A stretch of 64,000 nucleotides of DNA from Herbiconiux sp. VKM Ac-1786 (GTDB lineage: Bacteria; Actinomycetota; Actinomycetes; Actinomycetales; Microbacteriaceae), in NCBI RefSeq assembly GCF_015350805.1, contig NZ_JADKSG010000001.1:930001-994000 (forward strand), in the 5' to 3' direction. Numbering within the stretch: position 1 is the first letter of the stretch; the number at the start of each line of letters is the position of its first letter. Below are positions 50,511-58,992 of the stretch, one piece after another. The notes beneath the pieces are model-generated. The model saw only the letters and a program-made list of their open reading frames with translations, searched no databases and had not been told where the DNA came from. Made by a program: the position numbers and the translations under genes.

Positions 50511-51320
50511 ATGCCGGTTCGCACCGACGAGGGGTACGAGAAGCTCTCGATCCCCACGTTCACGAAGACCCGCGACACGAGCGACCAGATCCACGCCTAC
50601 CTCCGCCACCTCATCATCGACGAGGTGCTCCCGGCGGGAAGTGAGCTGAACCAGGCCGAGCTCGCCCGACGCATGGGCGTCTCGCGCATCCCGATGCGGG
50701 AGGCCTTCCGGATGCTGCAGCAAGAGGGTCTCATCGACGTGCAGCTGAACCAGCGTGCCGTCATCCGCGAACTCGACGCCCACGAGGTCGACGACCTGTA
50801 CGGCACGCGCATCGCCCTCGAGTCGCTCGGGGTGCGGATCACCTCCGGCCACCTCACCGAGGCGGAGGACGCGAGCGCCAGCACGCTCCTGCAGCTGATG
50901 CGCGACTCCGTGGCGAGTGGCGACATGGCGGCCTGGGTCGCGGCGCACCGGCGCTTCCACTCGGTGTGCACCATCCGAGCCGGCGAGCCGCTCGCCCGGC
51001 TCATCCTGAGCTACTCCGAGCGCACCGAGCGCTATCTGCGATTCGCCCAGCTCGCCCACCCGGGCGCCTTCGGGTCGGCGGAGCTCGAGCACCAGGCCAT
51101 CCTCGACGCCCTGCGCAGCGGCGACGCCGCTCGGGGCGGAGCCCTCATGGCCGAGCACCTCTCGCACACAGCGCGGATCGTGCTCGCCGACCTCGGAAGC
51201 ACCGACGAAGCAGGCTCGACCATCACCGAGGCCTTGGCGATGTCGACCGGCGCCGAAACGGGAACGCGCCCGGGCGTGGGGCCCGGGCGCGCGTCGTTCG
51301 ACGGCCGACCGATCGACTGA
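50511..51320 (+). CDS. GntR family regulator, FCD type
   Basis: A 269-residue regulator. The winged helix at about residues 25-85 has SDQIHAYLRHLIIDEVLPAGSELNQAELA and GVSRIPMREAFRMLQQEGLI; the FCD ligand domain has the metal-site pattern HRRFHSV and EHQAILDALRSGD with a late H in MAEHLSHT. FCD regulators usually bind TnGTnnnACnA-like palindromes and respond to acids, which fits the repeated GTGTATACAC sites of this island, two of which flank its own promoter. It is the best candidate for the master regulator. The last 25 residues are a low-complexity tail. Confidence 0.9.
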   Translation: MPVRTDEGYEKLSIPTFTKTRDTSDQIHAYLRHLIIDEVLPAGSELNQAELARRMGVSRIPMREAFRMLQQEGLIDVQLNQRAVIRELDAHEVDDLYGTRIALESLGVRITSGHLTEAEDASASTLLQLMRDSVASGDMAAWVAAHRRFHSVCTIRAGEPLARLILSYSERTERYLRFAQLAHPGAFGSAELEHQAILDALRSGDAARGGALMAEHLSHTARIVLADLGSTDEAGSTITEALAMSTGAETGTRPGVGPGRASFDGRPID

Positions 51321-51327
51321 CCCGACC

Positions 51328-51391
51328 AGCCGAGTGCCGATCGGGTCAGTGCATGATCGGTTCAGTGCTCGATCACGTCAGTGCACGATGA
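51328..51391. repeat. Four degenerate 16-bp tandem repeats over the dioxygenase stop
   Basis: Consecutive 16-base units begin at 51328, 51344, 51360 and 51376, sharing a CAGTGC-(N)-GAT core. The last unit is the end of the extradiol dioxygenase gene, so on the minus strand the final codons and TGA appear to have been duplicated behind the gene. The first unit is the most diverged. Confidence 0.7.
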
Positions 51392-52298
51392 GGTCGGGGT
51401 TCACCGGCCCCCAGCTGTTCACCGCGATGGCGTCAACCTCCCAGGTGCGCGGGTACTGAGGGAACTCGTTGTGCCACGGTCGCGGCTCGAAGTACCCCTT
51501 CGACTCGTCGATGATCTGATCGAGCTGGGTGAAGAGCTCGATCATGTTGCCATCGGGGTCTTTGTGGTACGTGAAGATGTTGTGGCCGGGGCCGTGCCGC
51601 CCCGGGCCCCAATCGAGCCGGTACTCGTACGACGCCAGGTGGTCGAGCATGGTCTGCAGGTGGTTCAGATCGCGCATCTCGTAGGCGATGTGGTGCATGC
51701 CCTGCTTGATCGACGACTCGAGGAAGTTCGCGGCGTGGTGGTCGGAGTTGCAGCGGAGGAACACGAAGAAGTCGCCGATGGTGTCCGACCATTTGAATCC
51801 GAGCAGGTCTTTGTAGAAGCTCTCGAAGGTGCCGAGGTCGGGCACGAAGGCGGCGACGTGGCCGAGCTTGGTGGGTCGGATGGGCGTGTACCCGGTGACC
51901 CCGCTCCCCGATTGCCCGTCGAACAGGTGGATCGGCGTGCCCGTTAGCGGCTCGTTCAGCACCAGCACGTCGGGAGTCGACGGGGCGATGTCGCTGCGCC
52001 GCTCGGTCTCATAGCCGGCCTCGCGGAGCCGCCGCTGCGCATCCGCCAGGTCTTCGAAGATCTCATAGCCCACGAAGCTCCTCGGCACGACAGCGCCGCT
52101 CTTCAGCACCACCGAGTGGTGGTCGAAGGTGGTGGTGAGGAACGCCTCGTCACTCCCCTTCTCGACGAGCACGAAGTCGAGCACGTTCGTGTAGTAGTCG
52201 ACCATGCGATCGAGATCGGTCGTCTCGAAGCCGACGTAGCCGAGCTTGGACACCGTGACGGGCGTGCCGCCGGGCGGACGAACGCGATTTTCACTCAT
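51378..52298 (-). CDS. VOC-family extradiol ring-cleavage dioxygenase
   Basis: A 306-residue type I extradiol dioxygenase with two vicinal-oxygen-chelate domains. The C-terminal catalytic domain supplies the 2-His-1-carboxylate iron site: H147 in KLGHVAAFV, H202/H203 in GMHHIAYEM and E254 in DPDGNMIELF; H235/H239 in GPGRHGPGHN lie near the substrate. It opens catechol-type rings next to the hydroxyls. Start ATG 52298 has AGGAAC upstream. It is divergent from the IclR gene and has operator site d on its promoter. The ring substrate is not clear, since the rest of the island is gentisate-type. Confidence 0.88.
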   Translation of the reverse strand: MSENRVRPPGGTPVTVSKLGYVGFETTDLDRMVDYYTNVLDFVLVEKGSDEAFLTTTFDHHSVVLKSGAVVPRSFVGYEIFEDLADAQRRLREAGYETERRSDIAPSTPDVLVLNEPLTGTPIHLFDGQSGSGVTGYTPIRPTKLGHVAAFVPDLGTFESFYKDLLGFKWSDTIGDFFVFLRCNSDHHAANFLESSIKQGMHHIAYEMRDLNHLQTMLDHLASYEYRLDWGPGRHGPGHNIFTYHKDPDGNMIELFTQLDQIIDESKGYFEPRPWHNEFPQYPRTWEVDAIAVNSWGPVNPDLIVH

Positions 52299-52343
52299 GG
52301 GATTGTTCCTGTCTGTCGAGAGCTTCCTTGCTGTCGAGCAATA

Positions 52344-52372
52344 GTGTATACACATTAGCAGCGAGACGTCAA
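52344..52372 (-). promoter_or_regulatory. Promoter of extradiol dioxygenase with operator site d on the -10 box
   Basis: On the minus strand TTGACG (52372-52367) is followed after 16 bases by TATACA (52350-52345), or after 18 by TACACT. The perfect palindrome GTGTATACAC (52344-52353) covers this -10 region. Confidence 0.6.
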
Positions 52373-52386
52373 CGTATCATTCAGCC

Positions 52387-53154
52387 ATGTCTAGCACTCC
52401 CTCCGAGTTGCCCCCCTACGCGATCGAATCGGTCGACAACGCTCTGCGCCTGCTGCTGCTGTTCCAGAACCGGCAGAAGCTCCGGGTGAGCGACGTCAGC
52501 GAGGAACTCGGCATCGCACGCTCGACCGCCCATCGACTGCTGGCCACGATGGCCCATCGCGGGTTCGTGTTCCAGGAGCGGGGCTCGAAGGGGTACTACC
52601 TCGGTCGCGCCCTGCTCGAGATCGGGCTCTCGGCCTCTGGGCACCAGGGCATCCGGAGGGCGGCCCGCCCGCATCTCGAGCAGCTCGCCGAGGTGACGCA
52701 CGAGACCGCCAGCCTGATGGTGCTGGAGGGCGGGGGCAGTCGGTTCATCGACAGTATCGAGAGCGACCAACTGGTGCGGGTCGCCTCGCGCACGGGAACG
52801 CTGCTGCCAGCCCAGGCCTCCTCCGGCGGCAAGGTGCTGCTGGCCGAGCTCGACGAGACCGAGCTGCGCACTCTCTTCGCCTCGGGGTTCAACGCGCTCA
52901 CGACGCAGACCATCACCAACTGGTCCGACCTGCTGAGCGAGCTGAAGGTGGTGCGCGACCGCGGGTACGCCACCAACCGCGGCGAGACACTCACCGGTCT
53001 CCGCGCGATCGCCGTGCCGGTGCGCGACCACGAGGGCCGCACGATCGCATCGCTCGCCCTGAGCGTGCCCGACCAGCGGGTGGCGCTCTCCGCGCTCGAA
53101 TCGTTCCTGCCCGACCTGCGAGCGACGGCGGAGGCGATTTCCTTAGATCTCTAA
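52387..53154 (+). CDS. IclR family transcriptional regulator
   Basis: A 255-residue regulator: winged helix YAIESVDNALRLLLLF and LRVSDVSEELGIARSTAHRLLATMAHRGF (about residues 12-65), then a GAF-like ligand domain with the family signature LTGLRAIAVPVRD. IclR proteins commonly control aromatic and gentisate/protocatechuate genes as activators or repressors. It is divergent from the extradiol dioxygenase and in front of the flavin hydroxylase, either of which may be its target. Confidence 0.9.
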   Translation: MSSTPSELPPYAIESVDNALRLLLLFQNRQKLRVSDVSEELGIARSTAHRLLATMAHRGFVFQERGSKGYYLGRALLEIGLSASGHQGIRRAARPHLEQLAEVTHETASLMVLEGGGSRFIDSIESDQLVRVASRTGTLLPAQASSGGKVLLAELDETELRTLFASGFNALTTQTITNWSDLLSELKVVRDRGYATNRGETLTGLRAIAVPVRDHEGRTIASLALSVPDQRVALSALESFLPDLRATAEAISLDL

Positions 53155-53164
53155 GTATTCCGCA

Positions 53165-53195
53165 CAGGAGAATTTTTAACTAATAATTCTTCCTG
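53165..53195 (+). promoter_or_regulatory. AT-rich inverted repeat before the flavin hydroxylase gene
   Basis: CAGGAGAATT (53165-53174) can pair, with one bulged T, with AATTCTTCCTG (53185-53195) across an AT-rich loop. It starts 11 bases after the IclR stop and lies 50 bases before the hydroxylase start. It could be an operator or a weak terminator; TACCAT at 53211-53216 is a possible -10 box downstream. Confidence 0.4.
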
Positions 53196-53244
53196 CGACA
53201 ACAGTACGCCTACCATCGTGCCAACAGTCACAGGAGGAACAATC

Positions 53245-54495
53245 ATGGACGGATCCACCGCTCTCATCGCCGGAGGCGGCATCGGCGGGCTGACCCTCGC
53301 CCTCGAGCTGCACGCCGCCGGCATCCCGTGCCGGGTCTTCGAAGCAGCACCGGAGCTGCGACCGCTCGGCGTCGGCGTCAACATCCTTCCCCACGCGTCG
53401 GCGGTGCTCGACGGGCTGGGGCTTACCCCCGCGATGGCCGAGATCGCGATCGAGACTATCGAGTCGGGGTTCTTCAACCGCTTCGGCCAGGAGATCTTCA
53501 CGGAGCCCGCCGGCAAGCGGGCCGGGTACGACCACGCCCAGTGGAGCGTGCACCGGGGCGACTTCCAGATGATGCTCTACCGCACCGTCGTCGAGCGACT
53601 CGGCGAGGACGCCGTGCAGCTCGATCACAAGCTCATCGGTTTCGAGCAGGACGCGGACGGCGTCACGGCGCACTTCCAGTCGCTCGCCACGGGCGAGCCG
53701 CTCCCCTCGGCCCGCGGCGGCATCCTCGTCGGCGCCGACGGGATCCACTCGGCGGTGCGCAAGCAGCTCTACCCGAACGAGGGCCGCCCGCGCTACTCGG
53801 GCATCAAGATGTGGCGCGGCACATCGGTGGCCCCGGCCTTCCTGAGCGGCGCCACGATGGTGCGCGCCGGCTGGCTGCAGGACGGCAAGCTCGTCATCTA
53901 CCCGATCCGCGAGAACGTCGACGGCCAGGGCAACCAGCTGGTCAACTGGGTGGCCGAACTCGAGACCGACTTCGAGGCCGACCGCAACTGGGGAGCGCGC
54001 GGCGACCTCGAAGAGTTCATCGGCGCGTTCGAGGACTGGACCTTCGACTGGCTCGACGTGCCCGCGCTCATCCGCTCCTCGGAGGCCATCTTCGAGTACC
54101 CGATGGTCGACCAGGATCCGCTCGAGCAGTGGACCTTCGGACGCGTGACCCTGCTCGGCGACGCCGCGCACCCCATGGTGCCGCGCGGCTCGAACGGGGC
54201 AGGCCAAGCCATCCTCGACGCCCCGGTGCTCCGCCGCTTCCTCGAGACGGCCGCCAGTCCCGCCGAGGCACTCGCGCAGTACGAAGCCGTGCGGCTGCCG
54301 GCCACCACGGCCGTGGTGCTGAAGAACCGCGACACGCCGCCCGACGCCATCCTCCGCGAGGTCTGGGAGCGCACCGACGACAAGCCCTTCGACGACATCG
54401 GAACGGTCATCTCGCACGACGAGCTGGTGGCGCTGTCGAACTCGTACAAGACCGTGGCCGGCTTCGCCGTGCCCGTCGGCGGTGACGGCGAATGA
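53245..54495 (+). CDS. FAD-dependent aromatic monooxygenase (3-hydroxybenzoate 6-hydroxylase/salicylate hydroxylase-like)
   Basis: A 416-residue single-component flavoprotein hydroxylase: dinucleotide fold GGGIGGLTLALELHAAG (residues 10-26), the LVGADGIHSAVRKQL motif in the middle, and GRVTLLGDAAHPMVPRGSNGAGQ (about residues 297-319), in which FAD ribose is bound. It hydroxylates a phenolic acid with NAD(P)H and oxygen. With gentisate dioxygenase nearby, conversion of 3-hydroxybenzoate or a similar acid to gentisate is the likely role. AGGAGGA lies just before ATG 53245; 27 bases of open frame upstream lack a ribosome site. It overlaps the SDR gene by ATGA. Confidence 0.85.
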   Translation: MDGSTALIAGGGIGGLTLALELHAAGIPCRVFEAAPELRPLGVGVNILPHASAVLDGLGLTPAMAEIAIETIESGFFNRFGQEIFTEPAGKRAGYDHAQWSVHRGDFQMMLYRTVVERLGEDAVQLDHKLIGFEQDADGVTAHFQSLATGEPLPSARGGILVGADGIHSAVRKQLYPNEGRPRYSGIKMWRGTSVAPAFLSGATMVRAGWLQDGKLVIYPIRENVDGQGNQLVNWVAELETDFEADRNWGARGDLEEFIGAFEDWTFDWLDVPALIRSSEAIFEYPMVDQDPLEQWTFGRVTLLGDAAHPMVPRGSNGAGQAILDAPVLRRFLETAASPAEALAQYEAVRLPATTAVVLKNRDTPPDAILREVWERTDDKPFDDIGTVISHDELVALSNSYKTVAGFAVPVGGDGE

Positions 54496-55280
54496 GCACG
54501 TCCGACGGCACTCCGGCGGGCGCGCCCGTCGGCCCGCCCGTGGTCGTCATCACGGGTGGCGCCCGCGGCATCGGCGCTTCCCTGAGCCGCGACTTCGCCG
54601 AGGCCGGTGCCCGGGTCGCCATCGCCGACGTGCTCGACGAGGAGGGTGTCGCGTTGGCGTCGGCCCTCACCGCCGACGGCCGTGAGGCCTTCTTCCGCAG
54701 TACCGACGTCACGAGCGCGGAGTCACTCGACGCGCTCGTGGCCGAGACCGTCGAGCGGTTCGGCCGCATCGATGCGCTGATCAACAACGCCGCCATCTAC
54801 CAGGGGTTGGGGGGCAAGACACCGTTCTCCGAGATCTCCCCCGAGCTCTGGGATCGCGTGATGTCGGTCAACGTGAAGGGCGTCTGGCTCGCCACGCGCG
54901 CCGTCTACGAGACGATGAAGGCCCAGGGCTACGGCCGCGTGGTGAACGTCGCCTCAGCCACCGTGCACACCGGCGTGCCCTTCTTCGCGCACTACACCGC
55001 GTCCAAGGGCGCGGTGATCGCGCTCACCCGCTCGCTGGCGAAAGAGGTGGGCCGCGACGGTATCACGGTGAACGCCGTGGCACCGGGGCTGGTCGACAAC
55101 GAGTCGTCGGCCGCGCTCAACGACAAGAGCTACTTCCCGGTGCTGGCGCAGATGCGCGCCATCCCTCGCAGCATGCTGCCCGACGACCTATCGGGTGTCA
55201 TGAAGTTCCTCACGTCGCCCGCCAGCGATTTCGTGACCGGCCAGACCATCGTGGTCGACGGGGGCGTCGCGTTCTCCTGA
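54492..55280 (+). CDS. Short-chain dehydrogenase/reductase
   Basis: A 262-residue SDR: TGGARGIGASLS, NNAAIYQGLGG, VASATVHTG with catalytic Ser and the YTASK pair, and FVTGQTIVVDGGVAF at the end. It is translationally coupled to the flavin hydroxylase, so it acts on a related compound, for example a benzylic alcohol or a diol. A strong terminator follows the stop. Confidence 0.88.
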   Translation: MSTSDGTPAGAPVGPPVVVITGGARGIGASLSRDFAEAGARVAIADVLDEEGVALASALTADGREAFFRSTDVTSAESLDALVAETVERFGRIDALINNAAIYQGLGGKTPFSEISPELWDRVMSVNVKGVWLATRAVYETMKAQGYGRVVNVASATVHTGVPFFAHYTASKGAVIALTRSLAKEVGRDGITVNAVAPGLVDNESSAALNDKSYFPVLAQMRAIPRSMLPDDLSGVMKFLTSPASDFVTGQTIVVDGGVAFS

Positions 55281-55296
55281 CCGAGCGCCCCTCACC

Positions 55297-55356
55297 CCAC
55301 GAGGAAGGCCCCGCAGCATCCTCCGGCTGCGGGGCCTTCCTCGTGGAACGTTTTCC
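55297..55356. terminator. Strong bidirectional-type terminator
   Basis: A perfect 20-bp stem (55297-55316 with 55327-55346, core GGAAGGCCCCGCAG/CTGCGGGGCCTTCC) closes a 10-base loop, followed by AACGTTTTCCTCT. It lies between the convergent SDR and aldehyde dehydrogenase genes and probably ends both transcripts. Confidence 0.85.
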
Positions 55357-55367
55357 TCTAGGGGGCG

Positions 55368-56828
55368 CTAGATCTGCGCCTGCATGTCGGTGCGGTCGGC
55401 GATGATCTGGAGCTCGGTCGACTCGTCCACCGAGATCTCGCCGTGGCCGCGACCCACGCCGCTCTGTTTGAACCCGCCGAACGGCATCGACGCATCCGAC
55501 GCCCCCACCCGGTGCACGTTCACGAACACGGAGCCGGCCTGGATGCGCCGGGCCAGCCCGAAGGCGTGCTCGGTGTCGTCCGACCAGACCGAGGCCGCGA
55601 GTCCGTACTCGCTGTCGTTCGCGAGCGCGACCGCCTCCTCCTCGCTGTCGAAGGGCAGGATGGGCACCGCGGGCCCGAACTGCTCCTGCTGCACCAGCGG
55701 GGAGTGCTGGTCGAGGCCCGACACCACGGTGGGCAGCATGAAGAAACCGTCGGTCTCCTCGACCCCCTCGTACCGGCCCGCCGGTCGCACGCTAGCCCCC
55801 TCGCGCCGGCTCGCCTCGACGAGTTCCTTCACCGTGTTCAGCTGCGCCTTGTTGTTTAGCGGGCCCATCGAGACGGCCGGGTCGAGCCCGAAGCCCACCA
55901 CGAGCTCGTCCGCCGCCGCGGTGAACGCGTCGACGAATTCGCTGTAGCGCGAGCGGTGCACGTAGAGGCGCTTCGGGGCGTAGCAGACCTGCCCCGACGT
56001 CATGAAGGCACCGCGCAGGATGCCCTGCACCAGTCTGTGGTTCACGGTCGCGCTCTCGAGCACGATGGCGGGGTCGTTCCCGCCGAGCTCGAGGCCGAGG
56101 CTCTTGAGATTGCTGCTGGCGTCGCGCATGATGGTGCGCCCGGTCTCGGTGCTGCCGGTGAAGCTCACCCGCCTGACTTTCGGATGCGTGGTGAGCGCCA
56201 CGCCGACTTCGCCACCGGAGCCGGCCACCACCGAGAGCACACCCTCGGGCAGTTCCTGCACGAGGCGCTGCAACGTGGCCGAGAGGGCCAGTGGGGCGTT
56301 CTCGGGCAGCTTCACCACGACGGTGTTGCCGGCCAGCAGGGCCGGTGCGTACATCAGCGTGGCCAGGAGCACGGGGTAGTTCCAGGGCACGATCACTGCG
56401 ACCACGCCCATCGCCACGCGGCGCTCGATGATGCGGCCGCGCGCGTCGTCGAGCACGGTCTCGCGCTCGACATAGTCGGCCAGGCCTGCGTAGTAGCGGA
56501 TGGTCTTGGCGGTGTTCGTGATCTCGGCCGTCGCATCCGCCAGCACCTTGCCGTGCTCACGGGTGAGGAGCTCGGCGATAGCGGCCCGCTCGAGGTCGAT
56601 GGCGTCGGCCGCGCGGAACAGGGCGGCGGCGCGCTCGTGCGCACCGAGGCCCGACCACGACGGGAAGGCGGCATACGCCCGGTCGACGGCCTCCTCGGCC
56701 ACGGCGGCGCGGCCGCGGGTGAGCACCCCGACCTCCTCCACGAGGCGGGCGGGGTTCCGCACCGAGAACGGTTCGCCGACGTGCGTCGTGGCGGCGCGGA
56801 CCGGCGGGGTGAGAGTGCTGTCGGGCAT
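55368..56828 (-). CDS. NAD(P)-dependent aldehyde dehydrogenase
   Basis: A 486-residue ALDH superfamily enzyme. VIVPWNYPVLL is the nucleotide-site loop, FTGSTETGR the Rossmann turn, the general base is E247 in LELGGND and the thiol is C282 in SGQVCYAPKR; PFGGFKQSGVGR closes the fold. It resembles benzaldehyde/vanillin-type dehydrogenases, oxidising an aldehyde to the acid. It is the last gene of the minus-strand operon FAH, quinone reductase, Rieske oxygenase, reductase, ALDH, and could oxidise formaldehyde-free aromatic aldehydes arising upstream. Confidence 0.92.
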   Translation of the reverse strand: MPDSTLTPPVRAATTHVGEPFSVRNPARLVEEVGVLTRGRAAVAEEAVDRAYAAFPSWSGLGAHERAAALFRAADAIDLERAAIAELLTREHGKVLADATAEITNTAKTIRYYAGLADYVERETVLDDARGRIIERRVAMGVVAVIVPWNYPVLLATLMYAPALLAGNTVVVKLPENAPLALSATLQRLVQELPEGVLSVVAGSGGEVGVALTTHPKVRRVSFTGSTETGRTIMRDASSNLKSLGLELGGNDPAIVLESATVNHRLVQGILRGAFMTSGQVCYAPKRLYVHRSRYSEFVDAFTAAADELVVGFGLDPAVSMGPLNNKAQLNTVKELVEASRREGASVRPAGRYEGVEETDGFFMLPTVVSGLDQHSPLVQQEQFGPAVPILPFDSEEEAVALANDSEYGLAASVWSDDTEHAFGLARRIQAGSVFVNVHRVGASDASMPFGGFKQSGVGRGHGEISVDESTELQIIADRTDMQAQI

Positions 56829-56858
56829 GGTTGTTGTCCTTCGCTCGGGCGGGATCGG

Positions 56859-57872
56859 CTAGGAGACGTCGATCGTGACGACGGGGAGGGAGTGGCCGGC
56901 CGGGCGCTCCCGGCCGTCGGCGGGTACGGTGCGGATGACGCGCGACACGCAGCAGCACATCTTCGTGGCGGCGTTCTGCTGCCGCTCGCTGTAGAACACG
57001 TCGCGGTGATCGATTGTGCCGTCGAGCTCCAGCACGCGCACCTCGCAGAGCCCGCACTCTCCCTTGCGGCAGTCGAACATCATGTCCACGCCGGCGGATT
57101 CGAGGGCCTCGAGCATCGACCGACCGGTCGGGATGGTGGCTTCGACGCCCAGGCGCGGAATGCGCACCACGAACTCCTCCGGGTCGAACCAGCCGCTGTT
57201 GCCGAAGGTCTCGTAGCGGAGGTTCGGGTACGACAGGCCGCTGTCGGTCCACTGTCGGCGCACCGCATCCATCAGCCGGATGGGGCCGCACATGTAGAGC
57301 TCGGTGTGCACGTCGAGGCCGGCCAGCAGGGCGGGCACCTGCAGGGAGGTATCTTCGTCGTCGACGTGCACCACGAGGTTCTCGCCGTGCTCCTCGCGCA
57401 GCGGCTCGAGGTAGGCCATCGCCTCGCGGCTGCGGCCCGCGTAGACCAGCGTGTAGTCGGCGCGCGCGTCCTTGAGGGTGCGCGCCATGTTCACGAGCGC
57501 GGTCACACCGATGCCCCCGGCCAGCAGCACGTACCGTTTCGCCCCGATGCGCAGCGGGAAGTTCTGCAGCGGCTGCGTGATCTCGAGCCGGTCGCCCACG
57601 GCCAGACCGTGCATGTACACCGAGCCGCCACGCGACGCGGGCGCCTTGAACACCGTGATGGTGAGGCGGGTGCCGTCGTCGCTCGACTCGACGATCGAGT
57701 ACGACCGCTTGTCTTGCTCGCCGTCGATGACGACCTTGAGGTCGACGTGCGAACCCGGCTCCGCGCGCTTGGGCAGCTGCGGCTCCAGCACGATGCGCTG
57801 GATGTCGATCGCCACCTGGTCGATCGCGACGACGGAGGCGTGCTGCCAGACCTCTACGTTCGTGGCTGCCAC
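56859..57872 (-). CDS. Phthalate-dioxygenase-reductase/VanB family oxidoreductase
   Basis: A 337-residue electron-transfer protein: flavin domain with RSYSIV (R57-S60), NAD domain with LLAGGIGVTALVNMA (about 116-130) and YMCGP, then a plant-type [2Fe-2S] ferredoxin domain at the C-terminus with C268, C273, C276 and a cysteine of the CCC cluster 306-308. It passes electrons from NAD(P)H to the Rieske oxygenase. GTG 57872 has AGGGGG upstream and lies inside the end of the oxygenase gene, so the two are made together. Confidence 0.9.
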   Translation of the reverse strand: MAATNVEVWQHASVVAIDQVAIDIQRIVLEPQLPKRAEPGSHVDLKVVIDGEQDKRSYSIVESSDDGTRLTITVFKAPASRGGSVYMHGLAVGDRLEITQPLQNFPLRIGAKRYVLLAGGIGVTALVNMARTLKDARADYTLVYAGRSREAMAYLEPLREEHGENLVVHVDDEDTSLQVPALLAGLDVHTELYMCGPIRLMDAVRRQWTDSGLSYPNLRYETFGNSGWFDPEEFVVRIPRLGVEATIPTGRSMLEALESAGVDMMFDCRKGECGLCEVRVLELDGTIDHRDVFYSERQQNAATKMCCCVSRVIRTVPADGRERPAGHSLPVVTIDVS

Positions 57873-58951
57873 GGTGCCCCCTCGGCTTCCAGTGCGCGCT
57901 CGATCAGGCGACGGATCCACATGCCGCCGGCGTCGATGTTGAGGTTGTAGAACTCGTAGCTCGGCATGGCGTCGATGGCCACCTGTTGCGCGTTCAGCAT
58001 CGCGGTGTCTTCGCGGAACACCCCCGCGATGCCGTCCTTGATCTGCGTGGTGAGCTTCTGGCTGTCAAGCAGGTAGTTGCGCATCCAGGCCCAGAAGTAG
58101 CGGCTCGTGGTGTCGGTCGAGGGCGAGATGGTGTTCATCACGTACCCGTTGATGCCCTGGCTGCGATCGCCCTCGGGCGCACCTGTGCCGGTCTTCGCCA
58201 CTCCCACGTCGATGCAGATGGTGGAGGGGAACTCGTACCGGATGATCTGCCAGCGGTCGACGTTGCCCTCGAACCCGGGGAACTTCGCGTTCATCTGCCC
58301 GCGCATGAACGGCACCGGCTCGATGTCGATCATCCAGCGCGAGAGCGTCACGCTGTTCGCGCCGTGGGTCACGATGAAGTCGGACGAACTGATGTTCTTG
58401 CCGCCGATGCTCGAGGTGTGGATGAACTCCTCGTGCGTGAGGTCCATCAGGTTGTCGAGCACGAGCTGGTAGTTGCAGTCGAGGTCGATGGTCTCGCCGT
58501 CGCCCGCCCACTTCGGGTCGTCCATCTGATGCATATCGGGGATCTTGTCGGGGTCGGCCAGCAGCGGGTCGCCGAGCCAGACCCAGATGAAGCGGTACCG
58601 CTCGACCGCGGGGAACGAGGGCACCGTGGCGCTGGGGTTCAGCACCTCCTGCGCGGGCATCGAGACGCAGCGCCCGGCCGAGTTGTAGACGATGCCGTGA
58701 TACGGGCACTGGATGCCGTCTTTCCCGACGACCTTGCCCATCGAGAGGGGCGCGAGCCGGTGCCAGCAGGCATCCGCGAGCGCCACCACCTCACCGTCTT
58801 CGGTGCGGTAGAGCGCGAGCGGCTGGTTGGCCACCCGCACGGCGAGGGGCTTCCGCACCACCTCGCGGTCCCACGCCGCGACGTACCAGGCGTTCAACGG
58901 GAAGCGGAGGGTCTTGTTGGTGGTGGAGCTGGTGGATTCGACGATCGTCAT
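57854..58951 (-). CDS. Rieske non-heme iron oxygenase, VanA-like
   Basis: A 365-residue oxygenase alpha subunit. The Rieske cluster is C62-x-H64 (ACWHRL) and C82-x2-H85 (CPYHG); the mononuclear iron site is LDNLMDLTHEEFIH with H173 and H178. Single-component-type oxygenases of this group (vanillate O-demethylase, toluenesulfonate-like) remove O-methyl groups or hydroxylate rings. With a VanB-like reductase directly downstream it forms a two-part system. A methoxylated benzoate demethylated to a hydroxybenzoate that feeds gentisate is one possible role. Confidence 0.9.
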   Translation of the reverse strand: MTIVESTSSTTNKTLRFPLNAWYVAAWDREVVRKPLAVRVANQPLALYRTEDGEVVALADACWHRLAPLSMGKVVGKDGIQCPYHGIVYNSAGRCVSMPAQEVLNPSATVPSFPAVERYRFIWVWLGDPLLADPDKIPDMHQMDDPKWAGDGETIDLDCNYQLVLDNLMDLTHEEFIHTSSIGGKNISSSDFIVTHGANSVTLSRWMIDIEPVPFMRGQMNAKFPGFEGNVDRWQIIRYEFPSTICIDVGVAKTGTGAPEGDRSQGINGYVMNTISPSTDTTSRYFWAWMRNYLLDSQKLTTQIKDGIAGVFREDTAMLNAQQVAIDAMPSYEFYNLNIDAGGMWIRRLIERALEAEGAPWQPRT

Positions 58952-58992
58952 GAGATCTTCCTCTCGAGTACCGGCGGTTTCGGTGGAGCTGG

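Noticed and set aside
55956-57950. 664-codon open frame on the plus strand opposite the aldehyde dehydrogenase and reductase
   Set aside because: It spans two well-supported minus-strand genes and their gap and shows only His/Val/Gly-rich shadow sequence.
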